From a virus, in IMG/VR virus record IMGVR_UViG_3300025769_000693, positions 1 to 26,697 of that record: DNA of 26,697 nt, one strand, 5' to 3'. Position numbers and translations under genes: made by a program. Below are positions 1-6,394 of the stretch, one piece after another. The stretch's first letter is position 1. Each line of letters opens with the position of its first letter. The notes under the pieces were generated by a model, which was not told the origin of the DNA, did no database searches, and worked only from the letters and a program-made list of their open reading frames with translations.

Positions 1-1
1 C

Positions 2-817
2 GGCCGGCATTTCTCGGTTAACCGGATGTTGTCGTTTGAATCGGTCAAATCGCGCCTCGACCGTGAACAATCGTTGTCGTTCCTCGAATTCAACTACATG
101 ATCCTGCAGGCCTATGACTTCATGGAGCTGAACAACCGCTACGGTTGCCTCTTGCAGATGGGTGGCTCGGACCAGTGGGGCAACATCGTGAACGGGATCG
201 ACCTGACCCGCCGCATCCTTGATCACGAGGTCTTTGGGCTGACTTCGCCTCTGCTGACGACCTCGGACGGTAAGAAGATGGGCAAAAGCCAGGACGGCGC
301 GGTCTGGCTCAATGCCGAGATGCGCAGTCCCTACGAGTTCTGGCAGTTCTGGCGCAACACCACCGACGCCGATGTCGGGCGGTTCCTGAAGTTATATACC
401 GAACTGCCGGTCGATGAATGCGACCGGCTGGGCGCCTTGAAGGGGTCCGAGGTCAACGAGGCCAAGATCACGCTGGCGAACCTCGTCACCACGCTTGCCC
501 ATGGCGCAGAGTCCGCAAGAACAGTCGCCGAGACCGCTCGCGAAGTGTTCGAGAATGGCGGCATTGGCGATGACCTGCCGACCACGATAATCAATGCTGC
601 GGAAATGGGCGAGGCAATTTCGATTGTTCATCTTATCGTACAGTCAGGTTTGGCGAAATCCGGCAAAGAAGCAAAACGTTTGATCGCTGATGCTGGCGCC
701 CGAATGAATGATGAAGTCTTGACCGATGCAACTTTGATGGTATCTACCGATGATCTGCGCAACACCGTCAAACTGTCTGTAGGTAAAAAACGCCACGTCC
801 TGGTTCGTCTGGTTTGA
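2..817 (+). CDS. tyrS: Tyrosyl-tRNA synthetase, C-terminal two thirds (5' end outside window)
   Basis: The enzyme charges tRNA-Tyr with tyrosine in the cytoplasm. The reading frame is already open at base 2 (GRHFSVNR precedes the first ATG at 26), so the gene starts outside the window. About 145 N-terminal residues, including the HIGH region, should be missing from a family length near 415. Visible motifs are [20 protein letters not shown], the tyrosine-site [10 protein letters not shown], the KMSKS-type loop KKMGKS (bases 272-289) and a C-terminal S4 RNA-binding domain from about base 600 ([18 protein letters not shown]). The protein looks alphaproteobacterial. Base composition is odd: about 55-62% GC up to base 600, then about 45-48% through the S4 part, against about 35% in the next gene. 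Either the phage carries a recently acquired or recombined host gene, or the window edge is host DNA. The identity is certain, the origin is not. Confidence 0.93.
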   Translation, partial: GRHFSVNRMLSFESVKSRLDREQSLSFLEFNYMILQAYDFMELNNRYGCLLQMGGSDQWGNIVNGIDLTRRILDHEVFGLTSPLLTTSDGKKMGKSQDGAVWLNAEMRSPYEFWQFWRNTTDADVGRFLKLYTELPVDECDRLGALKGSEVNEAKITLANLVTTLAHGAESARTVAETAREVFENGGIGDDLPTTIINAAEMGEAISIVHLIVQSGLAKSGKEAKRLIADAGARMNDEVLTDATLMVSTDDLRNTVKLSVGKKRHVLVRLV

Positions 818-829
818 TTCAGATGATTG

Positions 830-858
830 TTGCAGAAACAAGAGATACGTGTTATATA
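830..858 (+). promoter_or_regulatory. Probable sigma70-type promoter for 903-1423
   Basis: TTGCAG (830-835) and TATATA (853-858) are separated by 17 bases. They lie just after the tyrS stop and about 45 bases before the probable start at 903. This would let the two small genes be read independently of tyrS. The -35 box deviates from the TTGACA used elsewhere in the window, so confidence is moderate. Confidence 0.45.
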
Positions 859-902
859 CATATAGTGAAGAATTGGGAACAACTATACTACGAGGTTGCA
901 TG

Positions 903-1178
903 ATGACAATTGACTACAAATTCAATGAAGGTGGGTATATTTCTGAACTACAGGAGTATATCGATTCTACTTATAACAGCCACTACTCAACAAGTAAAAT
1001 TCAATCAACGGAGGTGATTATTGATCGTGGTCATGGTACCGGTTTTTGTATGGGTAATGTTGACAAGTATTCTAATCGGTACGGCAACAAAGGAACACGC
1101 GATGATGCGCGTAAAGATTTGATGAAGATTCTGCATTACGCTGTTATTCAACTCTATATACATGATAATGAACTATGA
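903..1178 (+). CDS. DUF3310-like small phage protein
   Basis: This is a 91-residue protein with the core GHGTGFCMGNVDKYSNRYG followed by DDARKDLMKILHYAVIQLYIHD. That pattern (G-F-C-x-G-N-x-x-K-Y, then a K-D-L-x-K helix) is typical of the DUF3310 group, which to my knowledge includes T7 gp1.7-type nucleotide kinase proteins. The start is chosen at 903 because GAGG at 892-895 is well spaced from it; ATG 900 directly upstream is too close, and ATG 849 would lie within the promoter. The stop overlaps the next gene's start (ATGA), so the two are probably translationally coupled. The function here is unproven; a role in nucleotide metabolism is only a family-level suggestion. Confidence 0.6.
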   Translation: MTIDYKFNEGGYISELQEYIDSTYNSHYSTSKIQSTEVIIDRGHGTGFCMGNVDKYSNRYGNKGTRDDARKDLMKILHYAVIQLYIHDNEL

Positions 1179-1423
1179 TGTTGTCAGAAGAATATAAGAG
1201 TGATACACGATCTGCGCAAATATATTTGTCTGATGAAGTTTTGCATATAAAATTCTATGAAGCGAACAAATTTATCGGTGAAATAGAATATCCAAACAAA
1301 ACTTTTCAATATGTAAAAGATGCTGCATCAAACTGGATTGAAGGAATCATGACAAAAGAGGTAGTGCAAGAGTACAGGTTCGAATATCCAGAAAGACCTG
1401 AATGCGATTTTACGAGAATATAA
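1175..1423 (+). CDS. Hypothetical protein, 82 aa
   Basis: I do not recognise this protein. It is short and mixed-charge, with no membrane segment, signal peptide or cysteine pair (a single Cys near the C-terminus). The first ATG overlaps the stop of the upstream DUF3310-like gene in an ATGA arrangement, and a second ATG follows immediately at 1178. Coupled translation from the upstream gene is therefore likely. It is the last gene before a strong terminator at 1478-1502, so 903-1423 forms a two-gene unit. The AT-rich codons match neighbouring phage genes rather than tyrS. Confidence 0.7.
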   Translation: MMLSEEYKSDTRSAQIYLSDEVLHIKFYEANKFIGEIEYPNKTFQYVKDAASNWIEGIMTKEVVQEYRFEYPERPECDFTRI

Positions 1424-1477
1424 GTGATATTTATGTCACATATAACACATAAAAAGGACAAAACCTTTGGGTTTTAG

Positions 1478-1502
1478 GAGGGACTTCGGTCCCTCTTTTT
1501 TT
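1478..1502 (+). terminator. Rho-independent terminator after 1423
   Basis: A 7-bp perfect stem, GAGGGAC / GTCCCTC, is closed by a very stable TTCG tetraloop and followed directly by seven T. It ends the short early unit 903-1423 and insulates the PiT-like gene. Confidence 0.92.
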
Positions 1503-1591
1503 ACAAAAGTGTTACAAAACTATTGTGTTTTAACCAATAAATAATTGCTCCTCTTGAGGGCAAGGGTAAAACTTGCAAGAAAGGAAAACAA

Positions 1592-2557
1592 ATGGAAATG
1601 TTAACCCTATGGAGCCTCGTGGGGTTCCTTTTAGCTGCGTATGCAGTTATCGCAAACGATTCAGTACAAACGCTCGGTACGTGGATCGCGTCAAATAATG
1701 AGCGTTTCAATTATAAAATACTTTGGGGTGCAGCATCTGCTGTGTTATTGGTTACTCTTTGGTACGGGTGGGCAATGAATGGTGGTGACATATCTTTCGG
1801 TAGATTAAATAAAATTCCGTGGCAAGAAGTACAATGGTATCATGCTGCGGCTCCAGCCGTTCTTGTAGCATTGACAAGAATGGGTGTACCAGTTTCAACC
1901 TCATTCTTAGTTCTATCAGTATTTGCTTCAACTTTTGTGTTGGAGAAAATGCTAATGAAATCTATTATGGGTTATGGTGTCGCGGCGGTTTTTGCTTATG
2001 CTGTTTGGTTTGCTATTAATAAATTTGCGCACAAATGGTTTGATGAAACACAACCAGTGAGTGATAGCAACAAAAAGTTTTGGAGAATTGCGCAATGGAT
2101 AGCAACTGCCGGATTATGGTACACATGGCTTTCACATGATATTGCCAACATTGCGGTATTCCTTCCACGTGAAGTACCAATTGATTTAATGATATTCATT
2201 TCAATAGTATTTGTTGGTGGCTTGTTCTTTATGTTTAGAGAAAAAGGTGGGAAAATTCAACAAATTATTTTGGAAAAACACAATACAAGATATGTTCGTT
2301 CTGCTACGTTGATTGACTTCTTTTATTGGATGTGTTTGTACTTCTTTAAAGAACTAAATGATATTCCTATGAGTACTACATGGGTATTTGTTGGTTTGTT
2401 AGCAGGTCGTGAACTTGCGATGGCAACATACTTTGGTAAGAAGAAAACAAAATCAGTATTCCCATTGGTTGCTAAGGATTTTGGTAAAATGATGGTAGGA
2501 TTAGGCGCATCAGTTGCTCTTGTACTAATGGTACATTACATTATCAATCCAGTGTGA
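1592..2557 (+). CDS. PiT/PHO4-family phosphate transporter-like membrane protein
   Basis: This is a 321-residue polytopic membrane protein. It shows the two inverted halves of the PiT (PF01384) family. The first half has ANDSVQTLGT (residues 21-30) and GVPVSTSF (98-105). The second half has SHDIANIAVFLPRE (181-194) and IPMSTTWVFVGLLAGRE (258-274), matching the family pattern N-D-x-x-N...G and P-x-S-T-T...G...G. PiT proteins move inorganic phosphate with Na+ or H+ across the inner membrane. The start at 1592 has a good AGGA ribosome site (AAGAAAGGAAAACA). It is shorter than many bacterial PiT proteins (about 400-500 aa), mainly because it lacks a large central loop. It lies alone between a terminator and the tmRNA promoter. 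This would be an auxiliary metabolic gene supplying phosphate for DNA synthesis. The substrate is inferred, not shown. Confidence 0.82.
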   Translation: MEMLTLWSLVGFLLAAYAVIANDSVQTLGTWIASNNERFNYKILWGAASAVLLVTLWYGWAMNGGDISFGRLNKIPWQEVQWYHAAAPAVLVALTRMGVPVSTSFLVLSVFASTFVLEKMLMKSIMGYGVAAVFAYAVWFAINKFAHKWFDETQPVSDSNKKFWRIAQWIATAGLWYTWLSHDIANIAVFLPREVPIDLMIFISIVFVGGLFFMFREKGGKIQQIILEKHNTRYVRSATLIDFFYWMCLYFFKELNDIPMSTTWVFVGLLAGRELAMATYFGKKKTKSVFPLVAKDFGKMMVGLGASVALVLMVHYIINPV

Positions 2558-2592
2558 CATTTTTGTCGAGTAAAAAAATTTTACAAAAGGGG

Positions 2593-2621
2593 TTGACATT
2601 CAGCTCCTTTTGTTGTATATA
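2593..2621 (+). promoter_or_regulatory. Sigma70-type promoter of the tmRNA
   Basis: TTGACA (2593-2598), 17 bases, then TATATA (2616-2621). Transcription would begin near 2628, directly in front of the acceptor piece of the permuted tmRNA. This is one of the best consensus promoters in the window, which fits a stable RNA gene. Confidence 0.8.
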
Positions 2622-2627
2622 TAGTCT

Positions 2628-3012
2628 GTAAACGTTGAAGCAACGTGGACACATTCTGGACCTGGGGGCGGCACCCAGCGACTCCACCATGGATACACTA
2701 TTAACAAAACAGCCGTGGCTGGCTCGCTAGACTACCCCGGGTTCTTAGTTCGTTAGGGAAAAAAGCTATAGTGTATCTTTGATGGGGTCGAAATAGGATC
2801 GACAGGTGTGAAGATGAAGTGGAGTTTACCGTGTTGACCTACGACATTCGGTCAAATAAACTAAAGGCAAACGATAATTTTGCTCCTCGTGCTTACGCCC
2901 TTGCGGCCTAAGTTGCTTGGGTCTGATATCACCTAGAAACAGAATGATATTCGTGACCAACGAAAGAAGTCTAGCAGTATGGGTTCCCCTGCGATGAAAA
3001 AACGGGCCCACT
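2628..3012 (+). ncRNA. ssrA: Circularly permuted (alphaproteobacterial-type two-piece) tmRNA
   Basis: tmRNA rescues stalled ribosomes and adds a degradation tag. Here the acceptor piece comes first and ends with T-stem CTGGG/CCCAG (2662-2678), CGACTCC (2679-2685), discriminator A and CCA (2687-2689). The coding piece begins at GGGGTCG (2784-2790). These two ends form a 7-bp acceptor stem with G-U at the third pair, the alanine identity element. The intervening segment 2690-2783 contains the 10-bp inverted repeat 2692-2701 / 2768-2777, which would hold the ends together before processing. The tag frame at 2867-2911 encodes ANDNFAPRAYALAA and stops at TAA, with the typical AND start and ALAA degron end. 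The T-loop reads GGCGGCA rather than TTCGANT. A 3' hairpin (2980-2986 / 3004-3010, two G-U pairs) followed by T5 ends the gene. It has its own promoter. Mature 5' and 3' ends are estimates. Confidence 0.93.
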
Positions 3013-3017
3013 ATTTT
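2980..3017 (+). terminator. 3' hairpin of the tmRNA, possible terminator
   Basis: TGGGTTC (2980-2986) pairs with GGGCCCA (3004-3010), including two G-U pairs, and is followed by CTATTTTT. It may be both the end of the coding RNA piece and a weak terminator. Some read-through into the exported-protein gene at 3043 is possible, because that gene shows no promoter of its own. Confidence 0.55.
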
Positions 3018-3042
3018 TATCTACAATTTAAGGAAAATATAC

Positions 3043-3384
3043 ATGAAAAAAATCGCTTTCGTTTCTGCTGTAATGGCTCTTTTTGCAACTTCCGCTTCTG
3101 CTGATATGTTCGGCCGAAACACTAACGTGTTCTCTGCAACGGCAATCTATAACCATAACCTCACGACTTCTGCAAACACTTTTACACCTACAGTAGGTGT
3201 CGCGCAAAATTTTGGCAGCATCAAACTTTATGGTAACACAAGTTACGAAATGGTGGGTAGCACTTGGTCGGGTGTTAATGTCGGTGTCTCAAAGGATCTT
3301 AATGGAAACGTTTTTGTTGATGGTTGGGTAAACTGGAATTCAGGTACAACTACTGCAAACGTTGAAGTTGGTATCGGTTTCTAA
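3043..3384 (+). CDS. Small exported beta-rich (outer-membrane-like) protein
   Basis: The 113-residue product starts with a clear Sec signal peptide: MKK, a hydrophobic core, and cleavage predicted after ASA at about residue 20. The mature part, about 92 residues, alternates polar and hydrophobic residues, is rich in N, T, S, G and V, contains no Cys, and ends in VEVGIGF. A C-terminal Phe preceded by alternating hydrophobics is the classic outer-membrane barrel signature. It is short for a complete barrel, so it may oligomerise or form a partial sheet. AAGGAAA upstream supports the start. It follows the tmRNA immediately and precedes a terminator. Phage outer-membrane proteins such as lambda Lom are precedents; altering the cell surface or excluding superinfecting phages is only an inference here. 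Confidence 0.72.
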   Translation: MKKIAFVSAVMALFATSASADMFGRNTNVFSATAIYNHNLTTSANTFTPTVGVAQNFGSIKLYGNTSYEMVGSTWSGVNVGVSKDLNGNVFVDGWVNWNSGTTTANVEVGIGF

Positions 3385-3390
3385 TAGATC

Positions 3391-3468
3391 ATGAAATTTT
3401 TGGAAAGATTTTTTAAAATTAAAATGGGCAATTCCAATTCCCCAAAATATCTTTCGGGCAAAAAATAA
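3391..3468 (+). CDS. Possible 25-aa micro-ORF
   Basis: An ATG six bases after the upstream TAA opens a 25-codon frame (starting MKFLERFFKIKMG) that ends just before the terminator at 3476. The peptide is basic and amphipathic at its N-terminus. No convincing ribosome site is visible, so translation would depend on reinitiation after 3384. It could be chance; it is recorded because the interval otherwise holds nothing. Confidence 0.22.
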   Translation: MKFLERFFKIKMGNSNSPKYLSGKK

Positions 3469-3470
3469 CG

Positions 3471-3498
3471 AAAAAGAGGGGATTGTCCCCTCTTTTTT
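3471..3498 (+). terminator. Rho-independent terminator after the exported-protein gene
   Basis: GAGGGGA (3476-3482) and TCCCCTC (3486-3492) form a 7-bp stem with a TTG loop. It is flanked by five A upstream and six T downstream. The T-run is immediately followed by the -35 box of the RNase H promoter. Confidence 0.9.
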
Positions 3499-3499
3499 A

Positions 3500-3528
3500 T
3501 TGACATTCCCATTATCTTGATATATAAT
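3500..3528 (+). promoter_or_regulatory. Sigma70-type promoter of the RNase H operon
   Basis: A perfect consensus pair: TTGACA (3500-3505), 17-base spacer, TATAAT (3523-3528). It begins inside the end of the preceding terminator's T-run. Transcription would start near 3535, so the true start codon of the next gene is 3554 and not 3539. Confidence 0.88.
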
Positions 3529-3553
3529 AATATCAAACTTGGAGAAATATACT

Positions 3554-4396
3554 ATGCTAATAATTGACTATAACGGTATCGCGATTGGCAATATCGTATC
3601 ACAAAAACTGAACATTGATGAAAATCTTATTCGTCATATGATTCTAAACACAATCCGAATGTATCGTCAAAAATTCAAGAAATATGCCGAAGATACCATT
3701 ATCGTATCTGATGGTGGAGGTAACTGGCGAAAAGAACTATATCCCGAATATAAAGCAAATCGCAAGAAATCTCGCGATGAATCTTCTATGGATTGGAATG
3801 AAGTGTTTCGTATTACCAATCTTGTTTTTGATGAAATCAAAGAGAATATGCCCTACAAAGTTCTCAAAATTTGGGGATGCGAAGCAGATGATACGATTGC
3901 GCAGATTGTGTATGATACGCAAGAATTTGGTAATCACACTGATGTGATGATCATATCCGCCGACAAAGACTTCATTCAACTACACACTCTTGGTAATGTA
4001 TCGCAATTTTCACCTGTCACAAAGAAACTTGTAAAGAATGAATCTCCGGCAGATTATTTCAAGTTCCACATCTTGAATGGTGATAATGGTGATGGTGTGC
4101 CGAATGTATTGAGTGACGACAAAGTTCTGGTTGAAGGTCGTCGTCAAAACACACTATCAGCAAAAAGGAAAGAATCGCTCCTTGTAGACCCTAAGTCTAT
4201 GGGGGAAGAAGTGTATCGTAACTATCTACGAAACAAAAAGATGATTGACCTTTCAGAATGTCCTTCAGATATTATAGATAAGATTATGAAGGAATACAAA
4301 TCGCAAGATCCTTGGGACAAAAAGGGTAAAGTGTTTCCGTATTTAGTCAGTAAGAAATGTATAAACCTGCTAGAGAAAGTACTGGAGTTTCTATAA
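3554..4396 (+). CDS. rnh: T4-type RNase H (5'-3' flap exo/endonuclease)
   Basis: This 280-residue member of the FEN/T4 RNase H family removes RNA primers and flaps during lagging-strand synthesis. The acidic metal-site motifs are visible: MLIIDYNG at the N-terminus, VSDGGGNWRKELYPEYKANR, WGCEADDTIA, IISADKDFIQL, and NGDNGDGVPNVLSDD, which is the T4-like helix-hairpin-helix region. The length is close to that of T4 RNase H (about 305). The start at 3554 is set by GGAGA at 3541-3545 and by the promoter position. The stop shares one base with the next gene (TAATG), as in compact T4-like operons. All expected catalytic Asp clusters are present, so it should be active. Confidence 0.93.
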   Translation: MLIIDYNGIAIGNIVSQKLNIDENLIRHMILNTIRMYRQKFKKYAEDTIIVSDGGGNWRKELYPEYKANRKKSRDESSMDWNEVFRITNLVFDEIKENMPYKVLKIWGCEADDTIAQIVYDTQEFGNHTDVMIISADKDFIQLHTLGNVSQFSPVTKKLVKNESPADYFKFHILNGDNGDGVPNVLSDDKVLVEGRRQNTLSAKRKESLLVDPKSMGEEVYRNYLRNKKMIDLSECPSDIIDKIMKEYKSQDPWDKKGKVFPYLVSKKCINLLEKVLEFL

Positions 4397-4818
4397 TGAT
4401 ATTAGATATTTTTGAGATTATTGAAAAAGTTGAAAAGACGAATTCCAAAAACGAGAAAGTGCAGATTCTTAGACAAAACGAATCTTGGGCATTGAAAGAT
4501 GTTCTCAAAGGCACTTATGATGAAAAGATTGAATGGTTGATTCCGGAAGGCGACCCTCCCTATAAAGAAGCGGCAGAAGAAAGTCATCCATCATCTATTC
4601 ATAAGATTCATAGGAACTTCAGATATCTTGTGAAAGGTGGTCCTGGTACGAATATGCCACAATTCAAGAGAGAGCGAATGTTCATTTCTTGGCTTGAAGG
4701 TGTACATCCAGAAGATGCTAAGATTCTTTTGAAAATGAAAGACAAGAAACAGTTGGCAAAAGGTTTGACCATTAACCTTGTTGAAGAAGCATTTCCCGGT
4801 TTGTTAGGAATGCGATGA
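4396..4818 (+). CDS. DUF6433-like T4-like phage protein
   Basis: A 140-residue cytoplasmic protein ends with the block KRERMFISWLEGVHPEDAKI, then LLKMKDKKQ and LVEEAFPGLL. Many T4-like marine phages encode a protein with this ending (KRE...F...LEGVHP.DA.LL...KDK...GLT...V.EAFP), which I associate with DUF6433. Its biochemical role is unknown to me. The start is placed at 4396 because it overlaps the RNase H stop and a helix-rich N-terminus begins there; the longer frame from 4357 lies entirely within rnh. Cotranscription and coupling with rnh suggest a role near replication or transcription, but this is context only. Confidence 0.65.
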   Translation: MILDIFEIIEKVEKTNSKNEKVQILRQNESWALKDVLKGTYDEKIEWLIPEGDPPYKEAAEESHPSSIHKIHRNFRYLVKGGPGTNMPQFKRERMFISWLEGVHPEDAKILLKMKDKKQLAKGLTINLVEEAFPGLLGMR

Positions 4819-4882
4819 TACTACACTTTAAAATGATTTTGTACTAAGAGAGGATTTTAGACATTCTTATTAATTTAATTTA

Positions 4883-4890
4883 GATAAATA
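4883..4890 (+). promoter_or_regulatory. Late-promoter-like box (GATAAATA)
   Basis: GATAAATA differs from the T4-type late box TATAAATA at the first base. It lies about 40 bases upstream of the ribosome site for 4923. It fits late expression of the membrane protein that follows. One mismatch keeps confidence low. Confidence 0.35.
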
Positions 4891-4922
4891 GCATGGTAGG
4901 TACTATCAGAAGGAAAGTAACC

Positions 4923-5393
4923 ATGTCAGAAGATGGCAAAACAACGAGGGTTAACGAAAATACCGAGTTAGCCCTGCCTCTTCGTAATCTTATTAGCATG
5001 ATAGTTGCAGTAGCAATAGGAACGTGGGCATACTTTGGCATTATTGAAAGATTAAATCAAATTGAAACTAACATAACCATGATGTCGGCTGACTTAGATC
5101 AGAATTCGGAGTTTAGAATAAAATGGCCTAGAGGCGAGATGGGATCACTACCCGCCGACTCCGAACAATTTATGTTGATTGAACACTTGGCAGGAGAACT
5201 AGAAAAACTCTCAAATGAAATAGAAACTGGTCAAGCACCTTATGATCAGCAACAAAAGTTGACACTTGAATTCTATGCAGAACGTATTCGTGCATTAGAA
5301 ACAGAAGTAAAGGAAATTATGGATTTAATTCATGAAACCCGAGGTATGGCAAAAAACAACGGGACAGGAAATAATCCAACAGGAGGAAACTAA
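4923..5393 (+). CDS. Membrane-anchored coiled-coil protein
   Basis: The start at 4923 follows AAGGAAA (4911-4917); the in-frame ATG at 4893 lies upstream of that site and is rejected. The 156-residue product has a short cytoplasmic segment, one transmembrane helix at about residues 22-41 (LISMIVAVAIGTWAYF), then a long helical region with heptad-like Leu/Ile/Glu spacing, and a Gly/Asn-rich tail. In the middle is the distinctive block RIKWPRGEMGSLPADSEQFM, which I recall from other marine T4-like phages without an assigned function. It could be a virion or cell-envelope protein. It is followed after one base by the next gene and probably shares its message. Confidence 0.72.
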   Translation: MSEDGKTTRVNENTELALPLRNLISMIVAVAIGTWAYFGIIERLNQIETNITMMSADLDQNSEFRIKWPRGEMGSLPADSEQFMLIEHLAGELEKLSNEIETGQAPYDQQQKLTLEFYAERIRALETEVKEIMDLIHETRGMAKNNGTGNNPTGGN

Positions 5394-5394
5394 A

Positions 5395-5619
5395 ATGGAA
5401 ATCGTAGTAGCATTTGTGCTTTTACTTTATGCACAAGGTGAAGTGATTGAACATACAGGACCTTATAGTATTTCAGAATGTTTAAGTGTAAAAAGAGAAA
5501 TTAGGCGTAATGGTTGGAAAGACCGAGGTGACCAAACAAGATATGCATGTGAAGAAAGAGCAGTTCGCCTTGGTAAAAATTGGGAAGGAAAGCAAGTTGT
5601 TGTAGGACTTGCTGACTAA
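5395..5619 (+). CDS. Small protein with hydrophobic N-terminus and Cys pair
   Basis: A strong AGGAGG site (about 5380-5385) precedes this 74-residue frame. It begins with a hydrophobic stretch (IVVAFVLLLYAQG), then YSISECLSVKREI and YACEERA, giving two Cys that could pair if the protein is exported. The layout resembles the 66-residue product at 7534-7734, which has the same order of hydrophobic N-terminus, Y-S-x(n)-C-(L/F)-x-x-(K/R) block and a second Cys near the end. The two may be distant paralogues. Function is unknown. It ends the unit that begins at 4923. Confidence 0.68.
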   Translation: MEIVVAFVLLLYAQGEVIEHTGPYSISECLSVKREIRRNGWKDRGDQTRYACEERAVRLGKNWEGKQVVVGLAD

Positions 5620-5660
5620 GTTTTGATACTTTCGATGAATGTATATATTATGAAGAAAGA

Positions 5661-6218
5661 ATGATGATGAGGTTTGTGACATTACTATGTTTGGTTTTGA
5701 TTATACTCATAGGTTCGTGCGCAAAACTTCAAGAACAAAAGCATAGAGATTTCTGTGAAACTGGTTTTAGTCTACTTTTCTATAAAGATAATCATTTTTG
5801 CGTATCTAATGATTATTACAAGAAAAACAAAATAAGAATGCCTTTAGGTTATTGGGATGCTATCAAGATTGCGAAAAAGAATGGTTGGAGTTTACCCGAT
5901 AAGGATATGGTAAATTTCATATGGTCCAAATCCGATTGTAAACTTGATCCGATACCAATGAAACCGGGTCCAAAAATGGTAAGTTTCAAATATATAAAAC
6001 GACACAATGATATGATAGAGGAACAACTACAAGGACGAAGGTGTAAACTGATTGCTGGGCATAAAAAAGATGTGATATCTGGAGGGGATGACTATGTGAC
6101 AATATATGGTTGGCATAGAAAAAACGGACGACCAATACAACCAGTTTACTCTGGCCACGAAGCAAACTACTATGATTACTCACACGGCATTCGGTTTATC
6201 TATAGGTTAGAAACATGA
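5661..6218 (+). CDS. Lipoprotein of unknown function
   Basis: Three consecutive ATG codons (5661, 5664, 5667) follow AAGAAAG; any may be used. The N-terminus is a lipoprotein signal with lipobox LIGSC, Cys at about residue 20. The mature part, about 165 residues, contains four further Cys and a conserved-looking C-terminal block: RRCKLIAGHKKDVIS, YVTIYGWHRKNGRPIQPVY, SGHEANYYDYSHGIRF. I have seen a similar G-H-K-K-D-V...YGWH...IQP...DYSHG arrangement in bacterial proteins of unknown function. The several His and Asp residues could bind a metal, but this is a guess. The stop overlaps the ATG of the next small gene. Confidence 0.7.
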   Translation: MMMRFVTLLCLVLIILIGSCAKLQEQKHRDFCETGFSLLFYKDNHFCVSNDYYKKNKIRMPLGYWDAIKIAKKNGWSLPDKDMVNFIWSKSDCKLDPIPMKPGPKMVSFKYIKRHNDMIEEQLQGRRCKLIAGHKKDVISGGDDYVTIYGWHRKNGRPIQPVYSGHEANYYDYSHGIRFIYRLET

Positions 6219-6394
6219 AATACGCAAACACATCATTAGGAGATATCATGGATATATTCAAACTGAATAATGTCATGATAAACTCAGGCAAACTTTCTAA
6301 AGAAGAGATAGAGACAGTCTTGCGAGAACAACGAAAAATAAAAGTTGAATTGAAAAGGCGCGACACGGATGACGGGACCGAAAAACAAAATTAA
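6215..6394 (+). CDS. Small coupled gene, 59 aa
   Basis: ATG at 6215 overlaps the lipoprotein stop (ATGA) and opens a 59-codon frame ending at 6394, 26 bases inside the next gene. The product is highly charged (ESGKL-type helix, then KVELKRRDTDD) with no membrane segment. The four-base overlap at the start, the overlap at the end and phage-like codons all argue for a real coupled gene. Because it is under 60 codons, automatic calls may miss it. Function is unknown. Confidence 0.55.
   Translation: MKYANTSLGDIMDIFKLNNVMINSGKLSKEEIETVLREQRKIKVELKRRDTDDGTEKQN

Noticed and set aside
2-900. tyrS 3' end as a phage integration (attachment) site
   Set aside because: No integrase gene, no direct repeat of the tyrS 3' end and no other lysogeny gene is visible, and T4-like phages do not normally integrate. 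A captured or recombined gene explains the data better.
849-902. Longer N-terminus of the DUF3310-like protein from ATG 849
   Set aside because: This part overlaps the predicted -10 box and has no ribosome site. The family-like sequence begins after 903.
2826-3011. Minus-strand 61-codon frame over the tmRNA
   Set aside because: The region is explained by the permuted tmRNA, including a paired acceptor stem and tag frame.
5623-5649. Sigma70 promoter in front of the lipoprotein gene (TTGATA/TATATT)
   Set aside because: The spacing is only 15 bases, and the transcription start would fall almost on the ribosome site. The gene can be read from upstream.
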